A stretch of 64,000 nt of DNA from Przewalskia tangutica (taxonomy: Eukaryota; Streptophyta; Magnoliopsida; Solanales; Solanaceae), in NCBI GenBank assembly GCA_029844215.1, contig CM056736.1:54311562-54375561 (forward strand). The letters are read 5' to 3'. Positions 57,798 to 64,000 of the stretch are shown piece by piece. How positions within the stretch are numbered: the first letter of the stretch is position 1; the number at the start of each line of letters is the position of its first letter. The notes beneath the pieces were generated by a model. The model was not told the origin of the DNA, did not search any database, and was given only the letters and a program-made list of their open reading frames with translations. A program made the position numbers and the translations under genes.

Positions 57798-60712
57798 TGT
57801 CACGACCCGACCCCGGGCCCGCGACTGATGCCCAACCTGGGCACCCTGTTCAGGTATACATCAGAGAATAACAGCGGAACATACATGAAACTTATAACAT
57901 AAATAACGAGAAATTAAACCACAGGTTAGCCGATAAGGCTACCTTCCTGGACACATATACATATACATAACAACAAAGAAGCATCCCTTTCTTTTTACAA
58001 ACCGACCCACAACATGAGACTACGGACTTAAGAATTACAATCTGCGGGACAGGGCCCCGCCATACCCCTGAATGTACATAAGTCTACCACATCAGGGAAA
58101 CCGTACCAAAAGATAAGCCTCCGGTATGAAAGGAGCTTCTTTCCAAAAACTGAACAGAGATCCTAAGAGCAAGGATCACCAACCTGTGTACCTATCACCT
58201 GCGGGCATGAACGCAGCCGGGCGGGGTCGATAACAAAAATTTGAGTATGGAATGTAAATAAAATGCAATAACCAAATCATATATGTATAAAATAATGTCC
58301 TTTTTACTCCTGAAATCAATCATATATTAACCGTTCCTTTCCTCCTTTCAATAAGATTTAACAACATATTCTTACATACATACTTAAGAGTTTAAACCAG
58401 TTTTTCCACATAACTTACATATCTTTCATAACATAATCCGGCCCATTTGCGGGACACGGTGTACTGATGAATCATGTGACATAATCCGGCCCGCTGTGGG
58501 TTCTGCAATCTTGTGGAATCATATAACATAATCCGCCCGCTTTGTGGGGCTCGGTGTAAGATGACGTAACCCGGCCTATGTGTAGGCTCGGGGTAATATG
58601 GCGTAATTCGGCCTATGTGTAGGCTCGGTGTATCTCATAACGTAATCCGGCCTATTTGTAGGCTCGGTGTATTTCATAACGTAATCCGGCCTATGTGTAG
58701 GCTCGGTGTGATTTTCCTTACATAACATTTTTAAACCATCTTATTACTTCTTCTTAAGTCGTCATAACAACTTCCCATAAAGCTGTTATAACAACCTTTC
58801 ATTTAGAGAACTTAAGACACTTTTATTCTTACAACACTTAGGAAAACTGGATCCAAAGATACTACGTACATACATACTTAAAAAGAATCATATCGCTTAA
58901 AACTTCATAATCCTTAAAAGACAATCAAAGTTCTTAGTCTTACAACTTCATAACATACTTCCTTTAAAGCCCATTTACTTATACTTATAAAAAAAATATA
59001 AAGTTCCATACCTTCCAAAACCAAGTAATTTATTCCCTTAAAATCATATAACTTCCACTTACTTACTTTAAACAAATCAAGACACATAGCCTTTAAATCA
59101 AATCTCATAATTTCCTAACAATTCTTACCAACGTCTCCCATAAGACCTAGTAAGGACTTAGGATAACTTAAACATACTCTTAACTTAGATTTAACAATGT
59201 AAATACTTCTTAACTTCTAAGAGTAGAAGAAATCTTGAAATACTATCACCTGGAGATTTCATACGTAGGATCATGCCAAAGAAAGAAGAGGTTCACATAC
59301 CTCGCGACGATTGTCGACAAGTAGTAAAATGCTCCAAAGTACTTCAACCTTGAGCTATTCCATTCTTCAAGTAGGATACGCTATACTTAGTTCTTCAACC
59401 TATCATGGTCACAATACGTCCATTAACCTCTTACTTCAAACATAGAATATTCTAAGTGCTAAGTCGCCAAATTTTACAGAAAATCGGACAGCACCTCCTT
59501 TGTTTTTACTTACTTTGCCACCTTTTTCAAGGCCGAAATACAATAACCAAACAGCCCCAATTGGCTCACAACAATATAGAAGGTAGTCCAATACAAATGA
59601 ATAACTAAACAGCCCCAATTGGCTCACAATTTAGAAAGTAGTCCAATACAAATGAATAACAAACTAAAAGTCCAAATTCGACCACCTAGAGTTCAACCAT
59701 ACCAATTCTTATCAAATTTCCATTTCAATCCAAATTGTTAACATAACATGATATCAAGTCGCATTTGATTAAAACTACCACAATCTTCGAATCCATAACA
59801 TGCGACGATTCTAATAACGACTAAATTGAAATCCAACTTAACATGGCTTACATTACATTCCGGATTTCCAAGGCTACAATCAATCCACAATCCTTATAAA
59901 CTTCTACATATCAACTTCATGCTAGCAACACGTAAAGCTAACAACAACAATATAAATATATAATCTTGTAACACATTAAAGGACAAGATTATACCTCAAC
60001 GAATCTTAATCCAATTCCAATACGAAGTCGCTCCTTAGTAGTTTAGAACCTCTCCAAGACACTTCAATCCGCTTGTTGAGACCCTTAGAACAACACCAAC
60101 AACTTTCCTTCCAACTTCCAATCCAAAACCTAGAAAGCCATGAGGTTTTCACTTTGCGACTAACCCTTAAACTATCTTTTTCCAAGATTTTTCTATTGAG
60201 ATACACTCACTATACACTTAGGAACCTTGGTTTAAAGTGGGGAGATTATTGGACAACAAACAAATTTTTTTTTCCCTTTTTTCTTCCTTGAACCCGAGAG
60301 CTCCCTATGGGTGTTCTTCAAATTTTTGTGAATTTTGGCTAAGTGTTAGTCAAGTCTTGCACAACTAGTATTATATAGTGTATTGGAGGGTCATGCTACA
60401 AACAAATGGATGGATTGGATGAAATCTTATAAAATATCAAGACTTTGGAACCTTGACTTAGTCAACTTTCTCAAGCTTGACTACTAGCAAGACTTGTCTT
60501 CCTAACAAGGTCAAATGACCATTGTGTCCATGCTTCAATTCGTCCAAGACAACCTAAGGGGGGTGACACGTGTCGCCCTCCCATTCGTCACAATATTACG
60601 TTTTTTCGACAATTCCATAATTCCGATAATTGTTTTACAAGTCTCAAATCTTAACACTTGTGAGCTCTTACGTACTACCTTAAAACATGTCTTGTAAATA
60701 CGGGGTGTAACA
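57798..60712 (-). mobile_element. Solo LTR G in C integrase
   Basis: 2915-bp reverse-oriented LTR (TGTCACGACC...GTGTAACA) with a perfect gtatc duplication (57793-57797, 60713-60717) and no internal sequence. Its ends resemble F, but the body is clearly diverged. TATATAA is on the minus strand at 60371-60377. A 99-base exon-like segment (59301-59399) is bounded by TAG and GTATGTGAACC on the minus strand, as in F. The hairpin block is at about 58040-58220. Confidence 0.9.
58432..58712 (-). repeat. About 39-bp minisatellite in solo LTR G (7 units)
   Basis: Units contain 'cataacgtaatccggcct' and 'gtgtaggctcggtgt'. The last four are nearly perfect, the first three diverged. It occupies the same LTR position as the F 51-55 bp array and shares only short words such as ccggccc with it. 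Confidence 0.8.
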
Positions 60713-61150
60713 GTATCGCCCATTAAGGGCGTGATGAGATTTGGAAAGAAGGGGAAGCTTAGCCCAAGGTACATTGGGCCGTATCAGATTGTCCGTAGGG
60801 TAGGCAGGGTTGCCTATGAGTTAGATCTGTTGTCCGATTTGGAGGCGGTACATCCAGTTTTCCATGTGTCCATGTTGCGAAAATGTATTGGAGATCCATC
60901 TAGAGTGCACCCGGTTCATGATGTCCAAGTGACAGAGGAGTTATCATATGAGGAGAGTCCCATAGCGAAACTCGATCGTCAGGTTAGACGACTTCGGACG
61001 AAAGACGTGGCTTCCGTCAAGGTCTTATGGCGGAACGAGAACAGGGAGGAAATGACGTGGGAAGCAGAGGATGACATGATGAAGAAGTACCCTCACCTAT
61101 TTCCTATACCTCCAGATAACCCACTTTCCTGCTTGTTAGTTTTGATTTAG
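60713..61150 (+). CDS. pol: Integrase C-terminus and chromodomain of element C
   Basis: After the G solo LTR the pol frame resumes with SPIKGVMRFGKKGKLSPRY, the GPYQIV motif (GPY/F domain), VHPVFHVSMLRKC, and the chromodomain-like VKVLWRN...EEMTWEAEDDM...YPHLF, ending at the stop 61148-61150. It differs from the C' copy (32771-33198) by only a few residues (for example LLSD for LPSD, AKLD for AILD), consistent with duplication of one element. Confidence 0.9.
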   Translation, partial: VSPIKGVMRFGKKGKLSPRYIGPYQIVRRVGRVAYELDLLSDLEAVHPVFHVSMLRKCIGDPSRVHPVHDVQVTEELSYEESPIAKLDRQVRRLRTKDVASVKVLWRNENREEMTWEAEDDMMKKYPHLFPIPPDNPLSCLLVLI

Positions 61151-61252
61151 CATTTACGCTTCAGTATGTTGTGGCTCGTGGAGCTTCTTTATTTGCAAAA
61201 GAATAGTTAAGAGGGTCTATGTCGAGGTTGTGATTTGAGTAAGCCTAGAAGG

Positions 61253-61287
61253 AACATTCGGGACGAATGTTTCTAAGGGGGGGAGAA
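61253..61287 (+). other. Pre-PPT hairpin and polypurine tract of element C
   Basis: AACATTCG/CGAATGTT (61253-61260, 61264-61271, loop gga), then AAGGGGGGGAGAA (61275-61287), same as at 33301-33335. Confidence 0.88.
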
Positions 61288-64000
61288 TGTTATACCCCGT
61301 AGTTCTGACCCTACGTATGAGAGCGTACGAAATCATGTAAGACTTAAAATTTTCAAAGGATAGGTTGACGGATTATTCCGGACAGGTTTTAGTCAACTTT
61401 GAGGCGGGTTATGACTCGATACATTGAGAGTTACTAAGTGTTTCAAAGGCATAGGGCGTAGTTCGTGGAGTCTAGATTCCAATGCAACCAACCGTTCATC
61501 GATAGGACGTCGGAGTAGAAAGTTATGAGAATTACAAGTTCAGTGCGCAGTCGGACAGAAATGTGTTTCGGATAAAGCGGCGGGCGGCGCCGGATGCAGG
61601 GCCGCGGTGCCGAAAGTACTGAGGGGTCGCTGAAGTTGCAGCGCCGCGGCGCCAGGACAGCAGGGCCGCGGCGCCGAAAGTTCAGAGAGGCTGCGGAGGT
61701 TTCAGCGCCGCGGCGCCGGCGGCGGGGCCGAGGCGGGATTTTTGGGCGGAAAAACTTAGGAAAAGTCAGATTTTTCTTTTAAAAGACCTTGGGAGGGTGA
61801 CAAGTGTCCCCCCCCCCCCATCTGATTTCTTGCATGCTATATATTGACCAAGTCTTGAAGACTTGGTCATCTTCCAATTTCTCTCTCTCTCTAAAGCTTA
61901 AGCTCCCACTTCTCTCTAAAATCCCAAGAGACATTCTAGCCTTAGGAAAAATCTGAAAAAGGTAAAGGCAAGAAGGAAACTTGTGGCTAGCTTGTGAAGG
62001 TTGTTGTGATGGTATTCTTGGAAAGGAGGCTAGCAAAATTGTTGGAATAAATTTGGCTAAAGCTCTAAGGTAATGGTTCCTCCTTTATAATTAGTTTTTA
62101 GTGTTGCATGTTAAGAAGAAAGAACTTGTGGTAGTAAATAATGCTCTTAGACTCATTGCATGTAAGAACTATGGTTTGAATGTGAAGGAATTGGTTAAGA
62201 AGATATTATGAGCATGTTGTAGCCTAAAAACTACCTTAGAATTGTTAAGTGAATTGTTGTACCTTATGGGGCAGAATTTTACACACCCAAGTTTAGGTGT
62301 GTAATCCCCTTTGAAATGTTGGATTATTGAGCCTTAAATGTGGCGTTTGGATGATAAATTCGGCCTTGTGAAAGGTGGCAAAGTATGTAGAAACAAAGGA
62401 AATGCTGCCCAATTTTCCATAGAATTTAGTGGCTTTGAGTTTAGATTATTCTACATTGAAGTTAGAGGTTAATAAATGTATCATGGTTATTTTAGGTTGA
62501 CATATTACTTGCGGTAGTTTGGACTTAGCAAGTGGATTGACCAAAGAGGTATGTGAAGCTTTCCTATCTCTTGAGCATGAATAGATGAAACTATGTAGTA
62601 CGGTAGACGTACAAAATTTGGTATTCTTACTTGTTTTAAGTATATAATGACTTGTTTCGTTTTAAGAATGTATAAGTCCCTTAGTTAGGGGAAAAGTATG
62701 ATTTTACTAAAGTGTAGAGTTAATATAACAACTTTATGGAAAGTTGGTTTATTAGCTTCATAAAAGGTTAATGAGAAGAGATTTACTCTAAGTAAGATAA
62801 GTATATGGTGAGACAAATTGGTTTTAAAGCATCAATTGCCCAAGAGTTTTATGTATAAAGAAGAGTCATTTTTAAAAGAGTTGAAGCATGTAGTACTTGG
62901 GTTAAACTCCTGGTGTTCTTTTATTAAAGATATGATTAAGTGTCTTAAGTAAACTAAAATGAGAGGGTATATGAACAAGACTAATAAGAAGTTATAAGTT
63001 TTCTTAACTTATTTATGATTATGATATGATGACAGTTTGAGCTAGGGTAAGAGTATATCTGAGGGGCAAGCCCCAAGATCGTTATACCACCTACTCCAGG
63101 GTAAGAGTATGTCTGAGGGGCAAGCCCCAAGATCGTCATACCACCTTCTTCAGTGTAAGAGTATATCTGAGGGGCAAGCCCCAAGATCGTTATACCATCT
63201 GCTTCAGTGTAAGAGTATATCTGAGGGGCAAGCCCCAAGATCGTTATACCATCTGCTTCTGGGTAAGAGTATATCTGAGGAGAAAGTCTCCAAGATCGTT
63301 ATACCACCTGTTCCGTGGATTTGCTACCCACGATGCGAGGAATACCTCATGCGAGTCCTTATGGGCTTATGTGGGTGAAATAGTCCCATGCGGGCGGCAT
63401 GACCTATGCGAGGAATACCTACGCGGGTCCACAGACCTACGCGTGAAATAGTCCTAGGAGTAGGGGTGCTTATTGATACTACGGGCGAGGTACCCTGTTT
63501 TGATCCTAAGACCCCTATTTTATGCAGTATTATATATATATATACTTGTCACTCTCATTGTTAGTAAGGCACAGTAAAAGGTATTTTGATTTTCTTCTAT
63601 GACTCAAGCTTACTTTTAGACTTATGATATCATTATTACAGTATTTTCCAGCTTTACATACTTGTTACATATTGTGGTAATCGACCCTTCCTAGGGCTGC
63701 GTTCATGCCGCAGGTAAGGGTAAGCAGATTGAGGATCCTCGTTCTTAGGATCACTATTCCGGTGTCAGAAGCTCCATTCCTCCGGAAGCTTGTTTATTGG
63801 TACGGATATTCCCTGATGCTATAGGTATTTTGTACATTCAGGGGTATGGCGGGGCCCTGTCCCGCCACAGTTGTTATCTCAGTAAGTGCGTGGTCACATA
63901 TATGTTTTGGGCTATAAGAACCAGTTGTACTACTCTACTTTGTTAAGTATGCTTTATGGAAAATTTATCTACCGGTGATGTTTACCCTTTCCTCTAAGTT
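61288..64000 (+). repeat. Right LTR of element C (cut by window end)
   Basis: 2713 bp, near-identical to 33336-36160 and missing only its last 100 or so bases. Palindrome cluster at about 61565-61735, TATATATT 61838-61845, 54-bp array about 63044-63315, hairpin block to 63867. Confidence 0.9.

Larger units (their letters stand above)
33336..64000 (+). mobile_element. Tekay-type Ty3/gypsy element C (right tandem unit, 3' end cut by window)
   Basis: Left LTR 33336-36160, primer-binding site 36165-36176, gag 36368-about 37500, protease about 37690-38150, reverse transcriptase about 38160-38822, RNase H about 38823-39480, integrase 39480 onward. Integrase is interrupted by full element F (39979-57156) and solo LTR G (57798-60712). 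Polypurine tract 61275-61287, right LTR from 61288. Gene order gag-PR-RT-RH-IN with a C-terminal chromodomain defines Ty3/gypsy chromoviruses. It is the only element here with all polymerase domains, but several frame breaks interrupt them. The left LTR is shared with C'. Confidence 0.9.

Noticed and set aside
1..64000. Search for host genes, tRNA or rRNA genes, DNA transposons
   Set aside because: Nothing convincing found: all sizeable frames belong to the retroelements or are shadows and repeats, and no terminal inverted repeat element other than LTR ends was recognised.

Overview
The window is a block of nested long terminal repeat (LTR) retrotransposons from a plant nuclear genome, most likely a dicot. 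The evidence is Ty3/gypsy polymerase of the Tekay/Del chromovirus type, primer-binding sites matching plant initiator-methionine tRNA, 5-bp target-site duplications, TG...CA LTR ends and LTRs of 2.8-3.6 kb. I see no host gene, tRNA, rRNA, CRISPR array or bacterial-style operon. Almost every base can be assigned to one of seven elements or to their parts. Family names A-G below are mine.

Backbone: an autonomous-type Tekay element is present as a tandem unit, internal(C')-LTR-internal(C)-LTR. C' pol lies at 1-82, 18382-18726 and 32115-33335. The shared middle LTR is 33336-36160. C gag-pol lies at 36161-39978, 57157-57797 and 60713-61287. The right LTR starts at 61288 and runs off the window. 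Both integrase genes carry a reverse-oriented F element at the same base with the same duplication (gtgat). In C' it is a solo LTR (18727-32114); in C it is a complete element with two LTRs and a gag (39979-57156). The F insertion therefore predates the duplication.

Later insertions: A (83-18381, +) sits in C' pol, and B (7740-16783, +) sits in A's 3' LTR (duplication cctag). E (20437-30180, -) sits in the F solo LTR (cattc/cattg). D (40811-about 49320, +) sits in the left LTR of the full F element (ggtat). G (57798-60712, -) is a solo LTR in C integrase (gtatc). A, B and E are one family with 3.4-3.5 kb LTRs and short internals holding decayed gag, plus integrase remnants in A and E. D has 3.6 kb LTRs and only 1.27 kb inside. 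F carries gag but no pol. A, B, D, E and F are therefore large non-autonomous derivatives that presumably depend on a C-like partner.

The most interesting signal is in the non-coding parts. The LTR families diverge strongly but share: (i) splice-site-like signals in the leader that end in a branch point plus CAG directly before the gag start codon; (ii) a run of 4-5 short hairpins near the LTR 3' end, one with a compensatory base change; (iii) a perfect hairpin just before the polypurine tract; (iv) a duplicated TTATAACGGCTTTATG motif. Many frame breaks between near-identical copies fall in CAG/CTG/CCGG contexts and look like sequencing artefacts at methylated sites, so 'pseudogene' calls here are provisional.
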